Shown in pieces: positions 27,292 to 36,442 of a DNA stretch of 53,731 nucleotides. Position 1 is the first letter of the stretch. Every line of letters begins with the position of its first letter. The DNA comes from JBJHBP01 sp050485645 (GTDB lineage Bacteria > Pseudomonadota > Gammaproteobacteria > Steroidobacterales > Rariloculaceae): assembly GCA_050485645.1 (NCBI GenBank), contig JBJHBT010000025.1:1-53731 (forward strand). The letters are read 5' to 3'. The position numbers and the translations under genes were made by a program. The notes below the pieces were generated by a model. It made no database searches. It was not told where the DNA came from and saw nothing but the letters and a program-made list of their open reading frames with translations.

Positions 27292-27825
27292 TCACGCCTT
27301 TTCCACTTGACTGAAATCGAGCTCGACCGGCGTCGCCCGTCCAAGAATCTGGACCGCGACCCGAACCTTGCTCTTGTCGTAGTTGACCTGCTCCACGACA
27401 CCGTTGAAATCGTTGAATGGCCCATCGGTAACCCGAACCACTTCGCCGGGCTCGAACAGCACCTTGGGCCTGGGCTTGTCGGCGCCTTCCTGAACACGGT
27501 TCAGGATCGTATTCGCCTCGGCGTCGCTGATCGGCGTGGGGCGGTCGCTGCTGCCACCTATGAACCCGAGGACCTTGGGCACTTCCTTGACCAGATGCCA
27601 GGTCTCGTCGTCCATTTCCATCTGCACAAGCACATAGCCGGGGAAGAACTTGCGCTCGCTCTTGCGGCGCTGCCCGTCGCGCATCTCCACCACCTCTTCG
27701 GTGGGCACGAGAATTTCGCCGAACTTCTGTTCCAGTCCGTATCGCTTGATGCGCTCCAGCAACGAGGTCCTCACCTTCTGCTCGAAGTTGGAGTAGGCAT
27801 GCACGACATACCACTGCAATGCCAT
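27292..27825 (-). CDS. nusG: Transcription termination/antitermination factor NusG
   Basis: NusG binds RNA polymerase through its N-terminal domain, and binds Rho or ribosomal S10 through its KOW domain. The ATG at 27823-27825 gives MALQWYVVHAYSNFEQKVR and 177 residues (181 in E. coli). The open frame extends upstream into secE but without similarity. The NGN domain includes ERKFFPGYVLVQMEMDDETW, and the C-terminal KOW has GEVVRVTDGPFNDFNGVVEQ. It lies 5 nt after secE. Confidence 0.97.
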   Translation of the reverse strand: MALQWYVVHAYSNFEQKVRTSLLERIKRYGLEQKFGEILVPTEEVVEMRDGQRRKSERKFFPGYVLVQMEMDDETWHLVKEVPKVLGFIGGSSDRPTPISDAEANTILNRVQEGADKPRPKVLFEPGEVVRVTDGPFNDFNGVVEQVNYDKSKVRVAVQILGRATPVELDFSQVEKA

Positions 27826-27830
27826 AGCTG

Positions 27831-28208
27831 TCAGGCCCCCTGCCCGGTAATGAAACGCGTGAACCACAGCAGGATCAGATCGAACAGCCAGAAGAACACG
27901 CCCATGAGGGTCGCGAAGATCAGCACGGCGACAGTGGTCTGGATCGTTTCTTCGCGCGTCGGCCACACCACCTTGCGCATCTCGATGCGTGACGCCTGGA
28001 TGAAACGCCACAGCGTCTGGCCCTGCGCCGACTGCAGCGCAACCCAGGCGGCCAGCCCGAATGACGCGAGCATGCCCAGCGCCCGCACCACGACCGGTAT
28101 TTCCGGAAACGACGTATAGCCGTACACGCCGGCGAACACGATGCCGCCGGCGAGCACCAGCTTCACCGTATCGACTACAGTGGGTTCTGTTTCTGCCTTG
28201 GTATCCAT
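27831..28208 (-). CDS. secE: Preprotein translocase subunit SecE
   Basis: SecE clamps SecY in the inner-membrane translocon. The ATG at 28206-28208 gives MDTKAETEPTVVDTVKLVL and 125 residues, the three-helix gammaproteobacterial form. The conserved amphipathic helix and hinge SRIEMRKVVWPTREETIQTT is followed by the essential third membrane segment. It is 69 nt downstream of tRNA-Trp, with a strong hairpin region between them. Confidence 0.96.
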   Translation of the reverse strand: MDTKAETEPTVVDTVKLVLAGGIVFAGVYGYTSFPEIPVVVRALGMLASFGLAAWVALQSAQGQTLWRFIQASRIEMRKVVWPTREETIQTTVAVLIFATLMGVFFWLFDLILLWFTRFITGQGA

Positions 28209-28231
28209 AATTACCTGGACCCGGTCCAATC

Positions 28232-28275
28232 GGCGGACGCCGGAAGCCTCAAATGCCCCGGCGCCCGCCTTCCGG
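28232..28275 (-). promoter_or_regulatory. Alternative hairpins between tRNA-Trp and secE
   Basis: Two stems share nucleotides and cannot form together. One is a 12-bp stem with a single G-U pair (28232-28243 with 28258-28269). The other is a perfect 7-bp stem (28240-28246 with 28269-28275). The region starts 3 nt after the tRNA-Trp CCA end and has no U-tract. It could be a processing signal separating tRNA from secE-nusG mRNA, or a switch. Function is inferred. Confidence 0.4.
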
Positions 28276-28277
28276 TG

Positions 28278-28353
<76 letters not shown>

Positions 28354-28372
28354 CTGACTTGTCTGACTCGGC

Positions 28373-29563
<1,191 letters not shown>

Positions 29564-29664
29564 TAGGAAATACTCCTGCCGCACCCGCTACCGGCTGTTT
29601 CCGGTGAACACTATCAGCGCGGGCTGCGCGTTGGTTGATGTCAACTAGTTGTTATTCAATACAA

Positions 29665-29687
29665 TTCGGAACAATCATTGTCCCGAA
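29665..29687 (-). promoter_or_regulatory. Trailer hairpin just 3' of tRNA-Thr
   Basis: A 10-bp stem (29665-29674 with 29678-29687) with a 3-nt loop starts 5 nt after the tRNA-Thr CCA end on the minus strand. The single A/C mismatch in the plus strand becomes a G-U pair in the transcript. It is followed by TTGTATTG rather than a U-tract, which favours a processing or attenuating role over full termination. Confidence 0.45.
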
Positions 29688-29691
29688 CAAC

Positions 29692-29767
<76 letters not shown>

Positions 29768-29790
29768 GGGAAGCCTGTGGCCGTGGTACC

Positions 29791-29829
29791 GAGCATTAAC
29801 TCCGAAGCATTAACTCCGAGCAAAGCAAC
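29791..29829. repeat. Short imperfect tandem repeat between tRNA-Thr and tRNA-Gly
   Basis: Units GAGCATTAACTCC, GAAGCATTAACTCC and GAGCAAAGCAACTCC follow one another (29791-29832), and a partial fourth unit begins GAGCAAAGC. It lies in the spacer of the tRNA operon. It probably arose by slippage and no function is evident. Confidence 0.6.
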
Positions 29830-29902
29830 TCCGAGCAAAGCGCCGGGAGACCCCTGTGAAATCTCCCCAGTCATCCTGTGCACGCCAGTTTCCAATTCAT
29901 TC

Positions 29903-29976
29903 TGGAGCGGGTGAGCGGAATCGAACCGCCATCATCAGCTTGGAAGGCTGAGGTTCTACCGTTGAACTACACCCGC
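29903..29976 (-). tRNA. glyT: tRNA-Gly (TCC anticodon)
   Basis: 74 nt with encoded CCA. Acceptor GCGGGTG pairs with CACCCGC, and the anticodon loop CTTCCAA gives TCC, reading GGA/GGG. Second tRNA of the operon. Confidence 0.97.
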
Positions 29977-30019
29977 CTTCAGCAAGCCCCCTGCAGTCAA
30001 TCCAGCGCCCCGTCCGAAA

Positions 30020-30104
30020 TGGTGGAGGGGGTAGGATTCGAACCTACGAAGGCATAGCCAGCAGATTTACAGTCTGCCCCCGTTGACCGCTTGGGTACCC
30101 CTCC
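30020..30104 (-). tRNA. tyrT: tRNA-Tyr (GTA anticodon)
   Basis: 85 nt, a class II tRNA with a long variable arm and encoded CCA. Acceptor GGAGGGG pairs with CCCCTCC, the anticodon loop CTGTAAA gives GTA, and the T-arm contains GGTTCGAATCC. First gene after the operon promoter. Confidence 0.97.
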
Positions 30105-30121
30105 GCGGACATAAGCGGCGT

Positions 30122-30150
30122 ATTGTCTGGCCTGACCTGGACAGTGTCAA
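30122..30150 (-). promoter_or_regulatory. Promoter of the tRNA-tuf operon
   Basis: Perfect TTGACA (30145-30150) and GACAAT (30122-30127) are separated by 17 nt on the minus strand, 17 nt upstream of the tRNA-Tyr 5' end. A GC-rich stretch (ACGCCGC) follows the -10. This is the discriminator type typical of stringently controlled stable-RNA promoters. Confidence 0.75.
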
Positions 30151-30431
30151 CAGCAATGCGCCCCGCAGCGGCCGCGATTGTGCAGGTAGTGCGCCGCGTG
30201 CGCAACATAATCGAGTTGGGCCCCCTAATTCCGGGCGTGCAGCCCCGACACCGACACGAAAGCCGCGCCCCTATCGATCGCGGAAAATCGCGGCCGCGCC
30301 TGAGGCTTTGCCCACAGCCACGCCGCCACGCATGTTCGACGTGGAAATTCAAGGCTTGATTTTGATCCGGACGCGGGCATGCTTTGCCGTCATCACGGTT
30401 GTTGGATTCACCCACAAAGAGGTGCTGGCAG
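30151..30431. other. Divergent intergenic region, tRNA-Tyr to PilZ gene
   Basis: 281 nt between the tRNA-operon promoter (leftward) and the PilZ gene (rightward). No convincing open reading frame, terminator or plus-strand promoter was found. The only note is an AAAGAGG ribosome-binding site just before the PilZ start. The composition is less GC-rich near 30340-30420, which may hold the unseen promoter. Confidence 0.5.
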
Positions 30432-30719
30432 ATGGAAAGACGTCTGCTGGAAAGAAGCAAAGTATCGACCACGGTCTACCTGTCGGTGCCAGGAGGGCGG
30501 TTTTTTCGTTGTCGGGCGAGAAATCTGTCGGCCATGGGCGTATTTCTCGAAATAGAAGCCCTCGGGCTGCCGGCGGGGACCGTGGTCAACCTCGTGTTTG
30601 CGGTCAATCTTGGCGAAGTCGTGCGCCTGCACCGCCGCAAGGCCGTTGTCGCGCATGTCGGCGACCGCGGCGCCGGACTGATGATGCAGGCACGCTCCGG
30701 CCTGCGGCCCAGCGCCTGA
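30432..30719 (+). CDS. PilZ-domain protein, predicted c-di-GMP receptor
   Basis: Single-domain PilZ protein of 95 residues, starting MERRLLERSKVSTTVYLSV. The two c-di-GMP contact motifs are complete: R4xxxR8 at the N-terminus and N31-x-S33-x-x-G36 (NLSAMG) after the first strand. The rest is a beta barrel by pattern. I chose the ATG at 30432 because AGAGG lies 9 nt upstream and the motif sits at its expected distance. No partner is fused to it. The next gene, thrS, is 79 nt downstream, so the output pathway is unknown. Confidence 0.85.
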   Translation: MERRLLERSKVSTTVYLSVPGGRFFRCRARNLSAMGVFLEIEALGLPAGTVVNLVFAVNLGEVVRLHRRKAVVAHVGDRGAGLMMQARSGLRPSA

Positions 30720-30798
30720 CACCCGGCAGCCGACTGACCGCCTGCGCGCGTTGTCGTACAATGCGCAACCTCGACGCGCCTCACCCAGCAGCAGGTTC

Positions 30799-32721
30799 AT
30801 GCCCGCGATCACTTTACCCGACGGTTCCACGCGAACCTTCAACACCGCCGTTGACGGCCTGACGATTGCCCGCGACATAGGCTCACGCCTTGAAAAAGCG
30901 GCCGTTGCCCTGCGCGTGAACGGACAGCTGGCCGACCTCACCACCCCGCTGACCGACGACGCCAGCGTGGAAATCCTGACGCGCGATTCCGCGGACGGTC
31001 TGGAACTGCTGCGCCACGATGCCGCGCATGTCATGGCTGAAGCGGTAAAAGAACTGTACCCGGACACCCAGGTCACCATCGGTCCTGCCATAGAGAACGG
31101 TTTCTACTACGATTTCGCGCGCGAGGAGCCGTTCACACCGGAAGACCTGGAGCACATCGAGGCGCGCATGCGCGACATCGTCGCACGCGACGAGCCGATC
31201 GTGCGTGAAGTCTGGAACCGGGACGACGCGGTGGCGTTCTTCCGCGCCCGGGGCGAGCACTACAAGGCGGAAATCATTGCCGCCATTCCGGCCGACGAAT
31301 CGATCACCGTCTACCGTCAGGGTGAGTTCATCGATCTGTGCCGCGGGCCGCACCTGCCATCCACCGGGCGGCTGGGCCTGGCGTTCAAGCTGACCAGGCT
31401 GGCGGGCGCCTACTGGCGAGGCGACTCGCGCAATCCCATGCTGCAGCGCATCTACGGCACCGCATGGGCCGACCAGAAGCAGCTGAACGCCTATCTGGAA
31501 AGGCTGGCCGAGGCCGAGCGCCGCGACCACCGCAAACTCGGGCGGCAGATGGATCTGTTTCATTTTCAGGAGGAAGCGGTCGGCGCCGTGTTCTGGCACC
31601 CGCACGGCTGGACGCTGTTCAACACGCTGGTGGGCTACCTGCGCCAGCGTCAGCAGCTGGCAGGCTATCGCGAGATCAACACCCCGGAACTGATGGACCG
31701 CTCCCTGTGGGAGGCTTCCGGACACTGGCAATCGTTCGGTGAGCACATGTTCACCAGCCAGACCGAAGATGAACGCATCTTCGCGATCAAGCCGATGAAC
31801 TGCCCCGGTCATGTACAGATCTACAACAGCGCGCTGCGCAGCTACCGCGAGCTGCCGCTGCGACTGGCCGAGTTCGGCAAGGTACACCGCTACGAGCCGT
31901 CCGGCGCGCTGCACGGCCTGATGCGGGTGCGCGCGTTTACCCAGGACGACGCGCACATCTTCTGTACCGAGGCGCAGATCACCGAGGAAACCCGCAAGGT
32001 CTGTGATCTGCTGCTGGGAATCTACCGCGACCTGGGCTTCGACGATGTCGTCGTGAAATTTTCCGATCGCCCCGACAATCGCATCGGCGATGACGGTGTC
32101 TGGGACCGGGCGGAAGGCGCGTTGCTTGCGGCCATGGAAACCCTGGGGCTGAAGTACCAACACAATCGCGGCGAAGGTGCCTTCTACGGGCCGAAAATCG
32201 AGTTCGTACTGCGCGATGCGATCGGTCGTGACTGGCAATGCGGCACGCTGCAGGTGGACTTCAACCTGCCGGCGCGGCTGGGCGCCGGTTACATCGGTGA
32301 GGACGGTGCACGGCACACGCCCGTGATGCTGCATCGGGCCATCTTCGGTTCGCTGGAGCGGTTCATCGGCATTCTGCTCGAGCACCACGCCGGCACGCTG
32401 CCACTGTGGCTTGCGCCGCTTCAGGTCGTGGTCGCAACCATCACGTCCGATGGCGATGCCTATGCCATCGAGGTGCGCGACGCGCTGGCACGCGCCGGCC
32501 TGCGCGCCGAGACCGATCTGCGCAACGAAAAGATCAATTACAAGGTGCGCGAGCACAGCCTGGCGAAGGTCCCGGTGATCATCGCGGTGGGCAGGCGCGA
32601 GGTAGCCGAACGTACGGTTTCGTTACGCAGACTGGGCGAACAGGGCCAGCAACTGCTGCCATTGGCGACAGCGCTGGAGCAGCTCCGCACACAGGCCTGC
32701 GCCGATACGCAGGACAGCTGA
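30799..32721 (+). CDS. thrS: Threonyl-tRNA synthetase
   Basis: Charges tRNA-Thr and edits mischarged Ser-tRNA. It has 640 residues (642 in E. coli) from the ATG at 30799. Order: TGS domain (1-61), editing domain with HDAAH (73-77) and DLCRGPH, class II catalytic core with KPMNCPGHVQIYN and RYEPSGALHGLMRVRAFTQ, and the C-terminal anticodon-binding domain. The ORF stays open 16 codons upstream without similarity. It is not followed by infC-rpmI-rplT, the common arrangement. An FAH-family gene begins immediately at its stop. Confidence 0.97.
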   Translation: MPAITLPDGSTRTFNTAVDGLTIARDIGSRLEKAAVALRVNGQLADLTTPLTDDASVEILTRDSADGLELLRHDAAHVMAEAVKELYPDTQVTIGPAIENGFYYDFAREEPFTPEDLEHIEARMRDIVARDEPIVREVWNRDDAVAFFRARGEHYKAEIIAAIPADESITVYRQGEFIDLCRGPHLPSTGRLGLAFKLTRLAGAYWRGDSRNPMLQRIYGTAWADQKQLNAYLERLAEAERRDHRKLGRQMDLFHFQEEAVGAVFWHPHGWTLFNTLVGYLRQRQQLAGYREINTPELMDRSLWEASGHWQSFGEHMFTSQTEDERIFAIKPMNCPGHVQIYNSALRSYRELPLRLAEFGKVHRYEPSGALHGLMRVRAFTQDDAHIFCTEAQITEETRKVCDLLLGIYRDLGFDDVVVKFSDRPDNRIGDDGVWDRAEGALLAAMETLGLKYQHNRGEGAFYGPKIEFVLRDAIGRDWQCGTLQVDFNLPARLGAGYIGEDGARHTPVMLHRAIFGSLERFIGILLEHHAGTLPLWLAPLQVVVATITSDGDAYAIEVRDALARAGLRAETDLRNEKINYKVREHSLAKVPVIIAVGRREVAERTVSLRRLGEQGQQLLPLATALEQLRTQACADTQDS

Positions 32722-33579
32722 ATGCGCCTGGTCAGCTTCGAACAGGGCGGCCGCGCAAGCTTTGGACGGGTCGAAGGTAACGGCATTGTCGATGCCGGGA
32801 GACGGCTGGGCGGAAGATTCGCTGACCTGCGCGCGCTGCTCGCTGGCGACGCGCTGCATGAAGTGCAGTCGCTGCCCGCCAGCGCACCGGACTTTGATCT
32901 GGACGAGGTGCGGTTTCTGCCGGTGATGGCCAGCCCGGTCACACGGTATCTGTGCGTCGGCGTGAATTACCTTCCGCATATGCGCGAGATGGGCCACGAA
33001 CCGCCCGACCACCCGGTGATCTTCGTGCGCTTCCCGTCCAGCGTGACCGGACATGGCTCACCGCTGTGCCGTCCCCGGCTGTCGGAACAGTTCGACTATG
33101 AGGGCGAGCTCGCCGTCATCATCGGCAGGCGCGCGCGCCACGTCCCACGCGAACGCGCGCTGGACTTCGTCGCCGGCTACAGCATCTTCAATGACGGCAG
33201 CATCCGTGACTTCCAGCGTCACAGCTCGCAGTTCACGGCCGGCAAGAACTTCCCTGGCAGCGGCGCTTTCGGCCCCTGGCTGACGACAACCCACGAGATC
33301 CCCGATCCCGCCGCACTTCATCTAAGCACACGGCTGAACGGCGAAGTCGTGCAGGATTCCCCGGTCAGTGAACTGTGCTTCGACGTGCCCGCACTGATCG
33401 CCTACTGTTCGATGTGGACGGAGCTGCTGCCCGGCGACGTGATCGTCACCGGCACCCCCGGTGGCGTGGGTGCGGCGCGCACCCCGCCGCTGTGGCTGAA
33501 GCCCGGCGACACCGTCGAGATCCGAATCAGCAGCATCGGCGTGCTGCGCAATACGGTAGTCGATGAGATCGCAGCCTGA
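32722..33579 (+). CDS. Fumarylacetoacetate hydrolase-family protein
   Basis: 285 residues, beginning MRLVSFEQGGRASFGRVEGN directly at the thrS stop (TGA-ATG). The FAH fold is recognised by the divalent-metal ligands in DYEGEL (Glu127, Glu129) and SIFNDGSIRDFQ (Asp158), and by the C-terminal GDVIVTGTPGGVG. Members hydrolyse or decarboxylate 2-oxo diacids and acylpyruvates, as in aromatic degradation or oxaloacetate tautomer/decarboxylase roles. The substrate cannot be told from sequence. The next gene overlaps its end by 17 nt. Confidence 0.85.
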   Translation: MRLVSFEQGGRASFGRVEGNGIVDAGRRLGGRFADLRALLAGDALHEVQSLPASAPDFDLDEVRFLPVMASPVTRYLCVGVNYLPHMREMGHEPPDHPVIFVRFPSSVTGHGSPLCRPRLSEQFDYEGELAVIIGRRARHVPRERALDFVAGYSIFNDGSIRDFQRHSSQFTAGKNFPGSGAFGPWLTTTHEIPDPAALHLSTRLNGEVVQDSPVSELCFDVPALIAYCSMWTELLPGDVIVTGTPGGVGAARTPPLWLKPGDTVEIRISSIGVLRNTVVDEIAA

Positions 33580-34168
33580 ATCTGCCGCGATCGTCACCAT
33601 AGCGACGCTGCTCGTCGTCTGGCTGGCGCCAGCGTCGGCACAGTCGCAGGACGTCGACTGGCTCGATCACGAACTGCTGGCCACCGGCGCCATGCAGGTG
33701 GAAACCGAGAGCACCGGGCCGCTCGGGGAAGTCACGGCCCGCGTTGCGCTGATCATCGATGCACCGGCGCAGACCATCTGGGATGTGCTGACAGCCTGCG
33801 AGATCGCTCCGGAGTATGTCCCCAACGTCCACAGCTGCGAACTGCTGGAGACACTGGATGATGGCCGCGCGCAGATCTTCGTGCAGCAGATTCGCGCCGT
33901 GTTTTTTCTGCCACGCTTCGAACACGTGTTCCGACTCGACTATCAGCCCTACGAACGCGTGGACGTGACCCGCATCAGCGGTCCGCTGGGTTCGCTGGAG
34001 GGGTTCTGGGTACTGCTGCCACAATCCGACGGCCGCATTCTGCTCGCGCACCAGCTGCAACTGGATCCAGGCACTCCCATCCCCAGGTTTCTGGTGCGTG
34101 GCCGCCTGCGCCGCGACCTGCCCACGGCGCTCAACGCACTGCGCGACATTTCCGAAGCCCGCCGCTGA
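33563..34168 (+). CDS. Exported SRPBCC (START/polyketide-cyclase-like) protein
   Basis: 201 residues. A signal peptide (hydrophobic VTIATLLVVWLAPASA, cleavage likely after ASA near residue 26) precedes an SRPBCC-like domain. That domain contains ARVALIIDAPAQTIWDVLTA and EYVPNVHSCELLE, the usual hydrophobic-ligand cup pattern of coenzyme Q-binding/START-like proteins. The ligand is unknown. The start overlaps the FAH gene by 17 nt, so the two are probably co-translated after thrS. Confidence 0.75.
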   Translation: MRSQPESAAIVTIATLLVVWLAPASAQSQDVDWLDHELLATGAMQVETESTGPLGEVTARVALIIDAPAQTIWDVLTACEIAPEYVPNVHSCELLETLDDGRAQIFVQQIRAVFFLPRFEHVFRLDYQPYERVDVTRISGPLGSLEGFWVLLPQSDGRILLAHQLQLDPGTPIPRFLVRGRLRRDLPTALNALRDISEARR

Positions 34169-34259
34169 CCAACGGCACGCGACATCCCACGGCGATCGCA
34201 GACGGGCTGTGAAGGCAGTCACTTTCTTGCGCCGCGATCTTTGCTAGCGTGGGAATGCC

Positions 34260-35594
34260 ATGCTTGACGAACCATCAGCGCCACCACGGATTCTGATCCT
34301 CGAACGCGACCCAAGGACGCTGGCCATGCTGCGTGGCTACACCGTCAAGGGCTGGCGCAACGCGGCGGTGCAGACCATGAACAGCGACCTGACGCGGATC
34401 GCAGCCGAGCCGAAACGGATCCGCGGCTTCGACGTCATACTGGCCTCCTGCGATTTCAGCGACGGCGCCGACAGTGCCGCGGCGGTGCTGCGTGCGCTGC
34501 GCACCCTGACCTCCGATCCGTTCGCGCCTGCCGTCGTGCTGTTGACCCGCGGTGGCAGTGAGTACACCGCCGTGCAGGCGCTCAGATCCGGCGCCGCGGA
34601 CTGTGTGCCCATGGGACTGGCCGGCCGCGAACAGGTGGTAACCGCCATCGGACACGCTTTCGACCGGGCGCGGACCCCACTCAGCGGATCGGGCGCAGAC
34701 CTGGCCCCCTTCGGATATCAGTTGCTGCAACGACTCGCGCACCACGACAATGTCACCGTGCATCGGGCCTTCAGCGCCGAACACTGTGAGGAGGTCGTCC
34801 TGAAAGTGCTACACCGCGGACGCTGCTCCATGTCGCGCGACGGCCATTTTCAGCAGTTCGTCGATGAACTCAAGCTGCTGTACGAAATCGACGACCCGGC
34901 CGTCGCCACCATCCACGAGTTTCGCGCAACGCGCGAGCACTGCTATATCGTGATGGAGTACTTCTCGCTGGGTCACCTGGGCACAAGGCTCGGCCAGGCA
35001 CTGCCGATGTCAGATTCGCTGCAACTGGCTGCCCAGATCGCGGATTCACTGGCCATCATCCACGCTGCAGGTATCGTGCACAGGGACCTCAAGCCCGGCA
35101 ACATCATGCTGCGCGACAGCGGCGGCATCGCACTGATCGATTTCGGCATTTCCACCACGCTGCGGGACGGCGGAAGGCCCGAATCGGAAGCCGATGGGCA
35201 GGTTCGCGGTACGCCCTACTACATGAGCCCGGAACAGGCGGATGGGCGCCAGTCCGATGAGCGCAGCGATCTGTACGCGCTTGGCGTGATCCTGTTTCAG
35301 ATGCTCACCGGCCGCAAGCCGTTCGTTGGTGATTCGCCCCTGGAGATCCTGACGCAGCACCGTGAAGCACCGCTGCCGGATCTTGCCGGGGCGCTCGCCG
35401 CCACGGGCATGGCTCCGGAAGGCGACACGGCACTGTGTATGCCGGCTCTGCAGGCATTGCTGGACAAGCTGCTGGCGAAGGACCCCGAGCAGAGAATCGC
35501 GCGCGCGCGGGAAGTCGCGGAAGCGCTCAGGGATATCGGGACGCGGCTGGACGAGCGAGATTTCGCCTACAGCGAATCGGCTACCGCCGGCTGA
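34260..35594 (+). CDS. Receiver-domain/serine-threonine kinase fusion
   Basis: 444 residues. The N-terminal part (about 10-137) has a receiver fold: ILILERD, a candidate phospho-Asp65 in ILASCDFSDG, and Thr96 in VVLLTRGG. The conserved Lys is replaced (CVPMGL). Residues about 152-430 are a Hanks-type kinase with Lys182 (VVLKVL), H274-R-D-L-K-P-G-N281, D294-F-G and YYMSPEQ. The ATP-gripping Gly-rich loop is degenerate (RLAHHDNVTVHR). No membrane segment is seen. Activity is plausible because the catalytic residues are intact. Target unknown. Its 3' end overlaps ttcA by 28 nt on the opposite strand. Confidence 0.88.
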   Translation: MLDEPSAPPRILILERDPRTLAMLRGYTVKGWRNAAVQTMNSDLTRIAAEPKRIRGFDVILASCDFSDGADSAAAVLRALRTLTSDPFAPAVVLLTRGGSEYTAVQALRSGAADCVPMGLAGREQVVTAIGHAFDRARTPLSGSGADLAPFGYQLLQRLAHHDNVTVHRAFSAEHCEEVVLKVLHRGRCSMSRDGHFQQFVDELKLLYEIDDPAVATIHEFRATREHCYIVMEYFSLGHLGTRLGQALPMSDSLQLAAQIADSLAIIHAAGIVHRDLKPGNIMLRDSGGIALIDFGISTTLRDGGRPESEADGQVRGTPYYMSPEQADGRQSDERSDLYALGVILFQMLTGRKPFVGDSPLEILTQHREAPLPDLAGALAATGMAPEGDTALCMPALQALLDKLLAKDPEQRIARAREVAEALRDIGTRLDERDFAYSESATAG

Positions 35595-36427
35595 TCATCC
35601 GCCAGCCGCTCGAGGCCGGCGAAATCGAACAGCGCGGCATCGGCCAGATGCGATGCCGTCACGTTCTGCAAGGCGCGGAACAGTCGGTCGGTGCGACCCG
35701 GATCGTCGCGCTCCCAGTCCGCGAGCATGGCCTTGATCCTGCGGCGCTGCATGTTCTCCTGGGAGCCGCACAGATTGCACGGAATGATCGGAAACCTGCG
35801 CATCGACGCATAGCGGGCGATTTCGCTTTCCGGACAATAGGCCAGCGGTCGGATCAGTATGTGGCGGCCGTCGTCGCTGAGCAGTTTGGGTGGCATCGCC
35901 TTCAGGCGTCCGCCATGAAACAGGTTCAGGAACAGAGTTTCGACGATGTCATCACGATGGTGTCCCAGCGCGATACGGGTGGCTCCGACCTCATCCGCAA
36001 CCCGATACAGGATTCCGCGCCTCAGTCTGGAGCACAGCCCGCACATCGTCCTGCCCACGGGGATCACCCGGGTAACGATCGAGTAGGTGTCTTCCTCGAC
36101 GATGCGATACGGAACGCCAAGGCCCTCCAGATAGGCCGGCAACACCTCCGGCGGGAAACCAGGCTGCTTCTGATCAAGGTTCACCGCGATCAGTTCGAAG
36201 CTGACCGGCGCACGACGCTGCAGACTGAGCAGCATGTCGAGCAGCGTGTAGGAATCCTTGCCGCCGGACAGGCAGACCATGACACGGTCGCCTTCCGCGA
36301 TCATGTTGTAGTCGACGATGGCGCGGCCGACATGCCCGCGCAGACTGGCTTCCAGCTTCCTCGAACGTGCCGAACGGGGACGCGGTGCGTCGCCGTCCGG
36401 CACCGGGTGTTGCATCGCAGTACTCAA
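35567..36427 (-). CDS. ttcA: tRNA 2-thiocytidine(32) synthetase TtcA
   Basis: TtcA thiolates C32 of some tRNAs using ATP and an Fe-S cluster. It has 286 residues. The PP-loop is SGGKDS (54-59), and the two CxxC pairs CGLC (129-132) and CNLC (217-220) are those that hold the Fe-S cluster. GHHRDDIVETLFLNLFHGG matches the family. Upstream by 15 nt is a peroxiredoxin gene on the same strand, so the two likely form an operon. Confidence 0.93.
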   Translation of the reverse strand: MSTAMQHPVPDGDAPRPRSARSRKLEASLRGHVGRAIVDYNMIAEGDRVMVCLSGGKDSYTLLDMLLSLQRRAPVSFELIAVNLDQKQPGFPPEVLPAYLEGLGVPYRIVEEDTYSIVTRVIPVGRTMCGLCSRLRRGILYRVADEVGATRIALGHHRDDIVETLFLNLFHGGRLKAMPPKLLSDDGRHILIRPLAYCPESEIARYASMRRFPIIPCNLCGSQENMQRRRIKAMLADWERDDPGRTDRLFRALQNVTASHLADAALFDFAGLERLADDQPAVADSL

Positions 36428-36442
36428 GACTGACCAGGCGGT

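Noticed and set aside
29639..29644. A perfect TTGACA upstream of tuf copy 2
   Set aside because: No -10-like hexamer lies at 15-19 nt. The nearest, GATAGT, is 23 nt away, so a separate tuf promoter is not supported.
32722..33579. thrS followed by infC
   Set aside because: The downstream gene shows FAH metal-binding motifs and no IF3 features.
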